A DNA stretch of 32,521 nt from a virus, in the IMG/VR virus record IMGVR_UViG_3300030406_006660, positions 1-32,521 of that record, one strand, 5' to 3'. The notes beneath the pieces are model-generated. The model ran no database searches, was not told the origin of the DNA, and worked only from the letters and a program-made list of their open reading frames with translations. Positions 25,901 to 32,521 of the stretch are shown piece by piece. The position numbers were made by a program, and so were the translations under genes. The stretch's first letter is position 1. Each line of letters opens with the position of its first letter.

Positions 25901-28003
25901 AAAGGAAAGCTTTTATATGGTGGTTCAGACCCGGATAATCCATTAGAAGTAGAAAACACAGGTGTTGCAGTTGATGTAGTTGACGAAAACGGAGAAGTAA
26001 CAAAAGTTAATCCTTCAGTAAATTTAAGAACCGGTGAGATAACAATTAAAGATGATAAGAAAATGAGTTTTACTACAACGTATGCTAACTTTGTAAAAGA
26101 CGACCCATATGGAAGAGGATTTGTTCACGTAGAATTTGGTACTCACGCAGACTATCAAGCTTATTTAGATTATCTTATTTTTCAAGATGAAAAAGAATCT
26201 TTAGCAGCTTTGAATGGAACAATAAGTTATTTTGAACTTACTTTTGAAATAGACGGTATATCAGGTATTTTACCAGGAGAAGCATTTACTATAAGTTATT
26301 TACCTGATTTGATAAAAGACTATTTTTATTTTATAGTAAAGAACGTAGAACAGACTTTAGGTGCTGATGGTTGGACTACTACGATAACTGCTTTACAAAG
26401 AAGAAAATATGCTGTTGTTAAACCAAGAAACACTTTAGCAATTAGTTTACAAACGTATAGTAGAGGAGGTAAGAAAAACATAAAACCTGAAAAAATACCT
26501 GATGATTTATTTCCTAAAGATAGATTACCAGGTGACCCAATACCTGAACCTGATATTCCTCCATTACCTGATGAAGGTCAAGATACAGAGATACCAAATC
26601 CTAATGATAAAGGTATAGTAAGATTTCCTCCAAAAACAAAAAACAAGTTATCTTTAAATTCAAATTTTGATTTGACTCTTCCACCAAAGTTTGACCCTGA
26701 TGAATTACCAAAACCTCCTGTAAACTTTGTTGCTTATGATATACAAGATTCGCCTACAGCAGAAATAGTATTAAGTTATACAGATGGTCAAGCACAACTT
26801 ACAACTACTCCAGGTGCTGATGAACAACAATTTTTCAAAATTTATCCTGATGGTGATAAAAACAATGCACCTATAGCTTTTACTCTTGGCGTAACAGATA
26901 TATTAAGTAAAGCAGAATATAAAGCTATTATAAATAAATATAAAGATGCGTTTGGCTCAGAAGGTCATAGTGTTCCGATAGAAGATGTATTAGCAGAGCA
27001 ATATATGCCAATGACGATTTCACAACCTGAACGAGGTCAAGGAGAGATAGATTATGGAAAATGGGATGAAGTCGGTGAAATTGAATTTTTTGTAGCAAAG
27101 AGACCTATAGGAACAGGAGATGTTGCAGAAGCAGGAGATGACTCAATGACGGTTTCAAGTTATATTGCTCAAATGATAGAAGCTATGAATGTTATCGGTG
27201 ACGATAATTCTGAACGTGCAAATTCAAATGCAGGAGTTTCTTCAAACTTTTATGCAGACGATATTATAAAAAGAATATTAGACCAACCTCAAAGAACACG
27301 TTTAACCGTTTTAGAAACTGAAAAAGAAGAGATAGAACCTATAGAAAGACCAAAAATACCTGTTCCTTCTGAAGACGAAGATATTGCTGATGATTTAACT
27401 CTTGATGAATTAGATTTTGAAACCTTTGACCTTGATGAGCCACCACCGCCATCACGAGCAAATATAGTATTTGTAGAAAACGAACCTGATACAAATCAAG
27501 AAGAAGAAGTAGAAGTCAAACCAAAAGAACCAATACTATCAACTTATCAAGCTTACTATATGGACCGTGGATATGAAAAAGAGGCTTGGCAACAAAATCA
27601 CGAAGTATTATACGCTTTGTGTGGAGGATGGGGAACTAAAGGTGCTGGATATACAAAAGGTGGAGTTTACTATGGTGAATGCCGCCCTGATGACCCTAAT
27701 TTACAAAACATAGCAGTTCCTTTTAAAAAACGAATGGAATTTTGGGATGAGATGATTCAAAAACCAAATGAAGGCGGTAAATACGACAGAGAAAAAGCAC
27801 TACAACAAATGAAAAAGTTAAAAGCAACCGGTGAGTTTGATAAAATGAAACCAAATCAAACTTGGACACCACAATGGTCATTACCTGCAGGATATAATCC
27901 TGACATTAGTAGAAAAGCAATCAGTTGGTATAAAAAGAAAGATGATAATAAAAAATTAGTAAATGTTGGTAAAACATTTTATAATGACCCTAACTTGGAT
28001 TAA
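22976..28003 (+). CDS. Very large multidomain baseplate hub-like protein
   Basis: 1,675 residues. The N-terminal region (PPPGITSIRTAYVGEGATIN, about 121-140, then ADVTLRLYSLSQYNLIIPYF and LYLEFGWSNP) is a type I have the impression recurs in marine myovirus baseplate proteins. Residues about 1028-1148 (ISYFELTFEIDGISGILPGE, YFIVKNVEQTL, GWTTTITALQRRKY) look like the last domain of a hub protein (T4 gp27, Mu gp44, P2 gpD type). Pro-rich linkers lie near 838 and 1168-1261. The last 150 residues, starting TYQAYYMDRGYEKEAW, form another domain I do not recognise. It may combine functions that T4 spreads over several hub genes. No lysozyme motif was seen. Confidence 0.65.
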   Translation: MFGKKLNEKVTDELEKRKRALDRSADVNNDFSGETNPFSAGGLIENPLFTPDYKLSEMMVKTTYARLISPRFKTSNGSVYEIRGRLLQHEAQGNFEGSRVNQVRDQLNYTYWNATSDERGYVPPPGITSIRTAYVGEGATINTIKEADVTLRLYSLSQYNLIIPYFVRVGTLLYLEFGWSNPQLELSKLSAYPRNFMKTEQGDDGEEVTLMDIDAIQTYPDEFAVNTNGNSDILVGTVTNFDVKIQPDGGFEVNLSLKSQGYSMYHQPTYADSRANFKVVKNVPSGSNDSPFGNNLDERTAPMMLAKSKLLIQEDFNLKSVFSTAIDGDEDTSIEFAQPSYIYIPVGSGQLDDRLTQSSTGKKYIKKYSNDLKGLGFDVNSNVDSGIASLSAMHKGGDLMLTIYSAGVQKVDTLVYDSETGEAKIDYFSFGYIKSKFGDKKPPSKYKTQNFFIMRINYFPSVRYIEDNILSRLFGTADASGVINGGIRSLSLSKTAGYDFEGSDNPFISNKMLTHRILIPKNFNQVLINNEAMVSVLQRTGTGQFKSEGKIITEADGMLGTDFGGWTHKAYAEYSKSVGKILRKGLPFISEFDGQKNSETADDEIKNPNHVSAFIRHMYVNIELVQEAFLGSDNLKFCNRAYFPSSADVKKINIGTEQDPEYQFVNRNQVLDKEIIGSDELYAYFQDRGIRFNKESCALTLTEGLYNMWNSISANFHNFPNFEIGANINLPNFLQVYDLRYTKSNEFYEFDVFNRNSILKSLELSSQIPTNVQLAATLGASTTFDFDSLVGGTNNGLQEDLLISVNKGDVIRKDESDKSDLLTTMAFEKSLYLQSYYKKPPPTPPALSPDEIDQFNAASTMTDDEFEAYLLDETPKSEEEKQADEEYNALVAAHESYVPGISDKMKNLKVLKLEKGENSTYAWYGLSPNVIAGTPEAIEEDSSDPDDDLRKSFPDLNVALSEMQGTLNKLFMLDNKGKLLYGGSDPDNPLEVENTGVAVDVVDENGEVTKVNPSVNLRTGEITIKDDKKMSFTTTYANFVKDDPYGRGFVHVEFGTHADYQAYLDYLIFQDEKESLAALNGTISYFELTFEIDGISGILPGEAFTISYLPDLIKDYFYFIVKNVEQTLGADGWTTTITALQRRKYAVVKPRNTLAISLQTYSRGGKKNIKPEKIPDDLFPKDRLPGDPIPEPDIPPLPDEGQDTEIPNPNDKGIVRFPPKTKNKLSLNSNFDLTLPPKFDPDELPKPPVNFVAYDIQDSPTAEIVLSYTDGQAQLTTTPGADEQQFFKIYPDGDKNNAPIAFTLGVTDILSKAEYKAIINKYKDAFGSEGHSVPIEDVLAEQYMPMTISQPERGQGEIDYGKWDEVGEIEFFVAKRPIGTGDVAEAGDDSMTVSSYIAQMIEAMNVIGDDNSERANSNAGVSSNFYADDIIKRILDQPQRTRLTVLETEKEEIEPIERPKIPVPSEDEDIADDLTLDELDFETFDLDEPPPPSRANIVFVENEPDTNQEEEVEVKPKEPILSTYQAYYMDRGYEKEAWQQNHEVLYALCGGWGTKGAGYTKGGVYYGECRPDDPNLQNIAVPFKKRMEFWDEMIQKPNEGGKYDREKALQQMKKLKATGEFDKMKPNQTWTPQWSLPAGYNPDISRKAISWYKKKDDNKKLVNVGKTFYNDPNLD

Positions 28004-28005
28004 TA

Positions 28006-28818
28006 ATGTTAGATATTGATGAAATAAGAGATATACACAGAAAAACCGTTAGAGTAAGAACGAATGCAGGAGTAGTTCCTGATAATTCATCGTTTTATTA
28101 TAAATCAAATGAGTTTCCTGTTAAGAAAGGTACATACTATCACATACATTATACAAACGACTTTAAAGAAGTTTATATGACAGGTCGCAAACATCAAATA
28201 AATTCAAGAATAATAATTCCTGTAGGTGAAAAAACTGATTTTGAAAGATATGCAAGTAATCCTGCTAACTCATACACTATAATGAAACCTGCAATGGTTA
28301 GAGGTCTACCAAAAAAATCAGATTTTATAGCAGGAAGTTTTACACGATATTTTGCTAAAAGAGTTAATGATGAAACTGAAACTATAGCAGAAGTAAATTC
28401 TGCTTTTACAAGTCCTTTATATCAAGTGATAACTTTGAATTGGAGATTACGTGGTTCTTTATCAAGTGTTTATAGACAGAATTATAGAACCGCACAAGGA
28501 TTTAAAAATAGTTTTCCACAAATAACAAAATTATTGTCTAATCCATTAGAGTTTGTAAAAATACCTGAACTTAATGAAACATTAGACATACGAAATAGAT
28601 TGGGAATCTTAAACGCTCCTAAAGATAAAGATGGAAATATTGTATACGACCCATCATTAACTCCACCTGTAAAGATGGCTTTAGATGAAGGCCCAGGTAA
28701 ATTTAAAATGAAAGGTCCTAAAAAAGGCGGTGGTATTGGTAAAATAAAATTTAATAAGAAAAATTTTGCTAAATATAGCGGTGGAGGTGGCTCAGGAGGA
28801 GGTGGCGGAGGCTACTAA
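28006..28818 (+). CDS. Structural protein of unknown function with Gly-rich tail
   Basis: 270 residues. YYHIHYTNDFKEVYMTGRKH (about residues 44-63) is a short conserved-looking block that I have the impression recurs next to marine phage baseplate genes; no function is known to me. The segment FIAGSFTRYFAKRVND and the Lys/Gly-rich part KMKGPKKGGGIGKIKFNK follow. The end is SGGGGSGGGGGGY, a flexible glycine tail. It begins 2 bases after the hub-like gene and is the last gene before the sigma70-type promoter, so it ends the late tail block. No membrane or signal segment. Confidence 0.6.
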   Translation: MLDIDEIRDIHRKTVRVRTNAGVVPDNSSFYYKSNEFPVKKGTYYHIHYTNDFKEVYMTGRKHQINSRIIIPVGEKTDFERYASNPANSYTIMKPAMVRGLPKKSDFIAGSFTRYFAKRVNDETETIAEVNSAFTSPLYQVITLNWRLRGSLSSVYRQNYRTAQGFKNSFPQITKLLSNPLEFVKIPELNETLDIRNRLGILNAPKDKDGNIVYDPSLTPPVKMALDEGPGKFKMKGPKKGGGIGKIKFNKKNFAKYSGGGGSGGGGGGY

Positions 28819-28826
28819 AAAAATAC

Positions 28827-28855
28827 TTGACATTATCAATAAAAAGTTATATATT
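28827..28855 (+). promoter_or_regulatory. Near-consensus sigma70 promoter
   Basis: TTGACA (28827-28832), 17-base spacer, TATATT (28850-28855). The -35 box is perfect, the spacing optimal and the -10 box has one mismatch. Transcription would start near 28862, right at the GTG of the polymerase-like gene. It is the only such pair I noticed in the window. Confidence 0.75.
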
Positions 28856-28860
28856 AAGAC

Positions 28861-30132
28861 GTGGTTATAATAGAGAAGTACAACCAATTTGAGGACTTTA
28901 CAGGTGAGTATCATTCTTCAGATTGGGTGTTTTTACATTTCATAGGAAGCAAGAATAAACATCCATTAAACGATTATCCGTTAATGCTATACGTACGGAC
29001 TTCATCTGATAAAGAATACGTGTTATCTTTTGGACACGATGAAGCTACTGAATTAACTTTAGATTGTTTACTGAATTTAGATACTGACATTCCAAAGTAT
29101 GTAGCAGACGTTAAAGCTGTCTGTCACTTTGCTGACTTTAAAAACGTGATTGACTTACAACAAACAGAGTTTGAAAAACAAGGTAATTTAGTAGACAATC
29201 AGATATTCTTAACAACTTCACATAGATTTTTCCATTCTAAAGGTATGAATAATTTTGTAGTTCCTTTGATGAAACACATAGAATATTGTCAAGATTTATT
29301 CACAAACTACAAAGATAATATTGGTAACGAATATAATGATTTTTATGTAGATGCTAATAAAGTGTTTTCTCAAGTAGAACGTGCAGGTCTAAGAGTTAGT
29401 CCGTTACACGTTCCAAATGAACAAAAAGATAATGTTTCTAAAGACCATTTAATGTTTTCAAACTATAACGTACTAACTCCTACAGGCAGACCAAGTAATG
29501 CTTATGATGGACTTAACTTTGCAGCGATGAATAAAAGTGATGGTTCACGTAAGATGATAAAAAGTAGATTTGATGAATTGATTGAATTTGACTTTGATGC
29601 TTATCACGTAAGATTGATTGGCAAACTAATTGGTTATGATTTTGGTAATGAAAGTGTACACGAACACTTTAGTAAACTATATAATGTGTCTTATGAAGAG
29701 TCAAAGTCAATGACTTTTAAATATATGTATGGTGGTGTTCCTGATGATGTAGCAAAAACACACGAGTTTTTTGGTAAAGTTAAAGATTATTATACTAAAT
29801 TATGGTCACGATTTAAGAGAGATAAAGTTTTATTAACTGATATTTATAAAAGAAGAATAACGTTAAATGAAAAAGACTTTTATCCTTCAAAACTTTTTAA
29901 TTATATGATACAAAGTTTGGAAACAGAACGAAATATCGTAATATTGAAGAGTTTATTAAAAGAAACAAAAGACTTTGAAAGTAAGTTAGTATTATATCAT
30001 TACGATAGTTTTTTGTTTGACTATAACAAAAACGATGGAGATAAATTTGTTGAAATTGTTCAAAAAGAGTTACAGAGAGATGGATTCCCTGTCAAGATGA
30101 AACGAGGTAAGAACTACGATGAACTCATTTGA
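28861..30132 (+). CDS. Compact family A DNA polymerase-like protein
   Basis: 423 residues. Landmarks of the Pol I polymerase domain in order: LTPTGRPSN (R210); NFAAMNK and SDGSRKMIKSRF (about 219-237); motif A IEFDFDAYHVRL with catalytic D244; motif B SKSMTFKYMYGG (K282, F286, Y290, G291); motif C LYHYDSFLF with catalytic D382. Changes from Pol I: the steric-gate Glu of motif A is H249, the motif B Arg is Y278, and the motif C HD is YD. A typical Klenow-type enzyme is about 600 residues; here the TGR motif comes at 208, so the thumb and exonuclease region is much reduced, with no clear exonuclease acidic residues. The start is unclear: a stop at 28855-28857 leaves GTG 28861 as the first option, with no ribosome site (possibly leaderless); ATG 28984 is an alternative. 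Likely a replication or repair polymerase or a specialised relative. Confidence 0.65.
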   Translation: MVIIEKYNQFEDFTGEYHSSDWVFLHFIGSKNKHPLNDYPLMLYVRTSSDKEYVLSFGHDEATELTLDCLLNLDTDIPKYVADVKAVCHFADFKNVIDLQQTEFEKQGNLVDNQIFLTTSHRFFHSKGMNNFVVPLMKHIEYCQDLFTNYKDNIGNEYNDFYVDANKVFSQVERAGLRVSPLHVPNEQKDNVSKDHLMFSNYNVLTPTGRPSNAYDGLNFAAMNKSDGSRKMIKSRFDELIEFDFDAYHVRLIGKLIGYDFGNESVHEHFSKLYNVSYEESKSMTFKYMYGGVPDDVAKTHEFFGKVKDYYTKLWSRFKRDKVLLTDIYKRRITLNEKDFYPSKLFNYMIQSLETERNIVILKSLLKETKDFESKLVLYHYDSFLFDYNKNDGDKFVEIVQKELQRDGFPVKMKRGKNYDELI

Positions 30133-32383
30133 TAAACTACTTACCGAAATCTCTTGGTTATACGAAAAGGGATATCCTGATTTCAGTATAAAAGAAGATA
30201 GAGAAGCATTATATGATTATCTCTTATCTATAGGATTTCCACACTCTGATGTTATAGAATTATCTGAAAGATTTATCAACGAAGACGACATTGTTAAAAA
30301 CAAAGATAGTGGCAACACATATGTAGTTAAAAAACACAATCCTGACACTCAAGATTTAGTTCAAAAAGACGCTTCTGAAGATGATATTGAAAAAGTAAAA
30401 GATGGTGGTGAAGAAGAACCTGAAAGTAAATCAATACAATCTCGTATTGATGCTATGAAAAAAGATTTAGAAAAGAAAGGATTAGTAGATGTAAGTGATG
30501 ATGGTAGTGGCGTTATGGTTCCTAATTTTCCTGTAGAGAAAGCAAAAAATCCTTCATCTGATGACCCGAGGGTAATTGAAAAACGAAATCAAAGAATCGA
30601 CACACTTATTACAAGTTTAGACAAACACGATAATATGGGAGATGACAAAGAGTTAGTCAAATCAGGAATGACTAAGTATAAAGAAAGTCGTGTAGAAGAA
30701 ATGTCTCAAGAAGAATTAGAAGCTATACGTAGATGGGTAGCAGTAAAGAAAGGTAAGACTGCTGCGTTGTACATAGCAGATGTTAAACCTAACGATTGGA
30801 GAAAAGGTAAAGTTTCACATAAAGGACAGAGTGTTGAAAACAGATATTCTATACCTAAAAGTGATGATTCATCAAAATTTAGTTTTGAATATACAAAAGG
30901 GTTAGCTAAAGATTTAGGTTTAAGACAACAACCAGGTACTAATAGTAGAACAAGTTCAAAAGATGTAGACCCTGCTTCATTAACTGACGATAGAGATAAA
31001 GTTGAGGTTCAGAAAAATGAAGATGGTTCAGTTACTTTTGGTAGTATAACTTACAGAGAAAGAGAAGTTCCTGATAGAGATGAATTATCTAAAGCTTTAC
31101 AAAAACGTGGTATGTCAAAAGAAGAAGCAGATAAAAAAGCAAGAGTAGTTGCAGTTGGTATTGAAAGACACAATAGAGCAGTTAGAGAAATGCAAGATAT
31201 GGAAATTGTTGATATGGGTGATGTGTCTACTCCTGAAGGTAAAAAACAAGCTATGGACAAAGTCTTAGATTTAGTAGGAAATAAATTACAAGAAAAATTA
31301 GAAGCATCAGGAGAACTTAATGGACCATTAAGTGAAGGTCATTATGAACTCATTGATAAGATTAAAAACGTAAAGAATCCTACACCACCAATAAGTGGTG
31401 AAGACGTTAAGAAGTATGAAGAAGAATTAGGTCAAATTTTAGTTAAGATGGAAGAAATAGGAGATATGCAAACTTCACGAGCAGAAGTAGCAGAAGCATT
31501 AACATATTGTGTTAGATTATCACAAGGATTTGAAGCATACTTTCCATCAGACCAAACTGCTAAAGTTAGTGATGTGTATGCACTGAAAAAAATTCAAGAT
31601 TATGATAATGTTGAAGAAGTGGCAGATTCTATACAACAGATATTAGTTGAAGTAGAAGTGACGGGTGGAGAGAGTGTTAAATTTAATTCAGGTGCAAAAT
31701 CAGCATCAGCTGATAAAGTAGACTTAACAGAATACGGTGACCCTGCAACTAAACAAATTATAAAAGATGCTTTTGAAAGTTACGATTTACTTTATAATGC
31801 AAAACCATTTCCGCCAAAATCTAATGATAGTGTTTATGATGATTTAAAAAAATCTAACGATACTTTAATAGACCATTTAATAGCAATGAGAGAGAAACAC
31901 AATCCTGAACCTATCAAATATGGTCGTCCTGCAAAAGAGTATCCTATGACTAAAGAAGGTATGAACGATTTATATGATGCATATTATCAACGTGGAGTTG
32001 AAATATCAGAAAAGATAATGAAAAATAAAAAGTTTGCTAAGAAGTTTCAATCTTTAGACGATGAAGGCAGACAAGCTGTTATAAAAGCAATGGCCACTCA
32101 TTGTGCGATGGGTAATATGGCGTCACATATGAATAATGCAGATGCAGAGTATAATAATTTTAACAATGTTTCACACGGATTAAATAAAACTACAAAAGGT
32201 ATCAAATACAAAAAGAAAGAGATGGATGGAGTAGAAATATTATCAGGTATGAATTTTAGTTGTGACCAAGGATTTACCGTATCTACTAATAAAGACGATT
32301 CTTTTAGAGCAATCAAACCTGAAAATAAAAATCCAACAGCCATAGTTCCAATAACTCGTGGCGGAAAAGCACACAGATTTTAA
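30119..32383 (+). CDS. Charged 754-residue protein of unknown function
   Basis: Starts inside the end of the polymerase-like gene (14-base overlap) with AGGT about 12 bases before the ATG, so the two are co-translated. The N-terminal 60 residues (FDKLLTEISWLYEKGYPDFS, LLSIGFPHSDVIELSERFI) look like a small helical domain. A block NTYVVKKHNPDTQDLV follows. The rest is charged, mostly helical, with no Walker motif, metal-binding cluster or membrane segment that I can see. The C-terminus (VEILSGMNFSCDQGFTVSTN, then AIVPITRGGKAHRF) looks folded. It could be a virion-packaged protein or a polymerase partner; I do not recognise it. Confidence 0.7.
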   Translation: MNSFDKLLTEISWLYEKGYPDFSIKEDREALYDYLLSIGFPHSDVIELSERFINEDDIVKNKDSGNTYVVKKHNPDTQDLVQKDASEDDIEKVKDGGEEEPESKSIQSRIDAMKKDLEKKGLVDVSDDGSGVMVPNFPVEKAKNPSSDDPRVIEKRNQRIDTLITSLDKHDNMGDDKELVKSGMTKYKESRVEEMSQEELEAIRRWVAVKKGKTAALYIADVKPNDWRKGKVSHKGQSVENRYSIPKSDDSSKFSFEYTKGLAKDLGLRQQPGTNSRTSSKDVDPASLTDDRDKVEVQKNEDGSVTFGSITYREREVPDRDELSKALQKRGMSKEEADKKARVVAVGIERHNRAVREMQDMEIVDMGDVSTPEGKKQAMDKVLDLVGNKLQEKLEASGELNGPLSEGHYELIDKIKNVKNPTPPISGEDVKKYEEELGQILVKMEEIGDMQTSRAEVAEALTYCVRLSQGFEAYFPSDQTAKVSDVYALKKIQDYDNVEEVADSIQQILVEVEVTGGESVKFNSGAKSASADKVDLTEYGDPATKQIIKDAFESYDLLYNAKPFPPKSNDSVYDDLKKSNDTLIDHLIAMREKHNPEPIKYGRPAKEYPMTKEGMNDLYDAYYQRGVEISEKIMKNKKFAKKFQSLDDEGRQAVIKAMATHCAMGNMASHMNNADAEYNNFNNVSHGLNKTTKGIKYKKKEMDGVEILSGMNFSCDQGFTVSTNKDDSFRAIKPENKNPTAIVPITRGGKAHRF

Positions 32384-32521
32384 ATGATAGATTCACAACT
32401 ACTTTGCACTTTCTCTAACAAGAAAGAACTTACTGAAATGGTCCTCATCATCAAAGAGTCTGCACCTCTTTCTATGAAGAAATTATACGTACTACAACGT
32501 GTGGATAATCAAAATGAATTA
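32384..32521 (+). CDS. Small protein of unknown function, 3' end outside the window
   Basis: ATG follows the previous TAA directly (TAAATG). The first 46 residues are visible: MIDSQLLCTFSNKKELTEMV, then LIIKESAPLSMKKLYVLQRV, still open at the last base. The frame continues from the polymerase operon. The N-terminus looks like a small alpha/beta protein; no motif is recognisable in so short a piece. Confidence 0.6.
   Translation, partial: MIDSQLLCTFSNKKELTEMVLIIKESAPLSMKKLYVLQRVDNQNEL

Noticed and set aside
28866-28871. TATAAT at 28866 as the -10 box
   Set aside because: No -35 sequence lies 16-18 bases upstream, whereas TTGACA-N17-TATATT just upstream is nearly perfect.

Overview
The window is one strand of tightly packed genes from the late region of a contractile-tailed bacteriophage (myovirus). 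It is AT-rich, about two-thirds A+T by eye. Every supported gene is on the + strand, with many 1-8 base overlaps. T4-type tail sheath and tube proteins, a T4-type baseplate chaperone family, a tape-measure-like protein and LysM-type and hub-like baseplate proteins are present. The gene order is sheath, tube, chaperone, tape measure, baseplate, which is not T4's own order. The AT-rich style and the fibre repeats resemble uncultured marine myoviruses. The host cannot be read from the sequence.

Layout. (1) 1-879 is the 3' end of a fibre gene. (2) 897-6257 encodes a 1,786-residue fibre-like protein built almost wholly from Thr-rich 6- and 4-residue units. (3) 6331-12023 is a seven-gene carbohydrate cassette: a KPHP-motif glycosyltransferase, a metal-type Kdo-8-phosphate synthase (KdsA) with an extra C-terminal domain, a cupin, a GT29 sialyltransferase-like enzyme, a radical SAM enzyme, a short-chain dehydrogenase and a GT-A glycosyltransferase. 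(4) 12016-15593 holds a small coiled-coil protein, the sheath, an intrinsic terminator, the tube and a small membrane protein. (5) 15632-28818 holds a tail assembly chaperone with an apparent programmed frameshift, a methyltransferase, a 57-residue protein, the tape measure and four baseplate or structural proteins. (6) 28827-32521 starts with a near-consensus sigma70 promoter. It carries a compact family A DNA polymerase-like gene, a 754-residue protein of unknown function and a truncated last gene.

How it fits together. Four of the five gene-free gaps longer than 40 bases contain the octamer TATTTATA 24-37 bases before a start codon; the fifth has the sigma70-type promoter. This suggests a phage late-promoter class for tail and sugar genes, and a host-type promoter for the polymerase. 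The most interesting idea is that the sugar cassette, directly behind the Ser/Thr-rich fibre and apparently expressed late with the tail, decorates the virion (a mucin-like fibre) with Kdo-like sugars. The alternative is that it alters the host surface. The cassette's presence and enzyme families are read from the sequence; its target is inference.

Limits: family calls come from motif recognition by eye, without database searches. No tRNA, rRNA, CRISPR array, insertion sequence or attachment site was seen.
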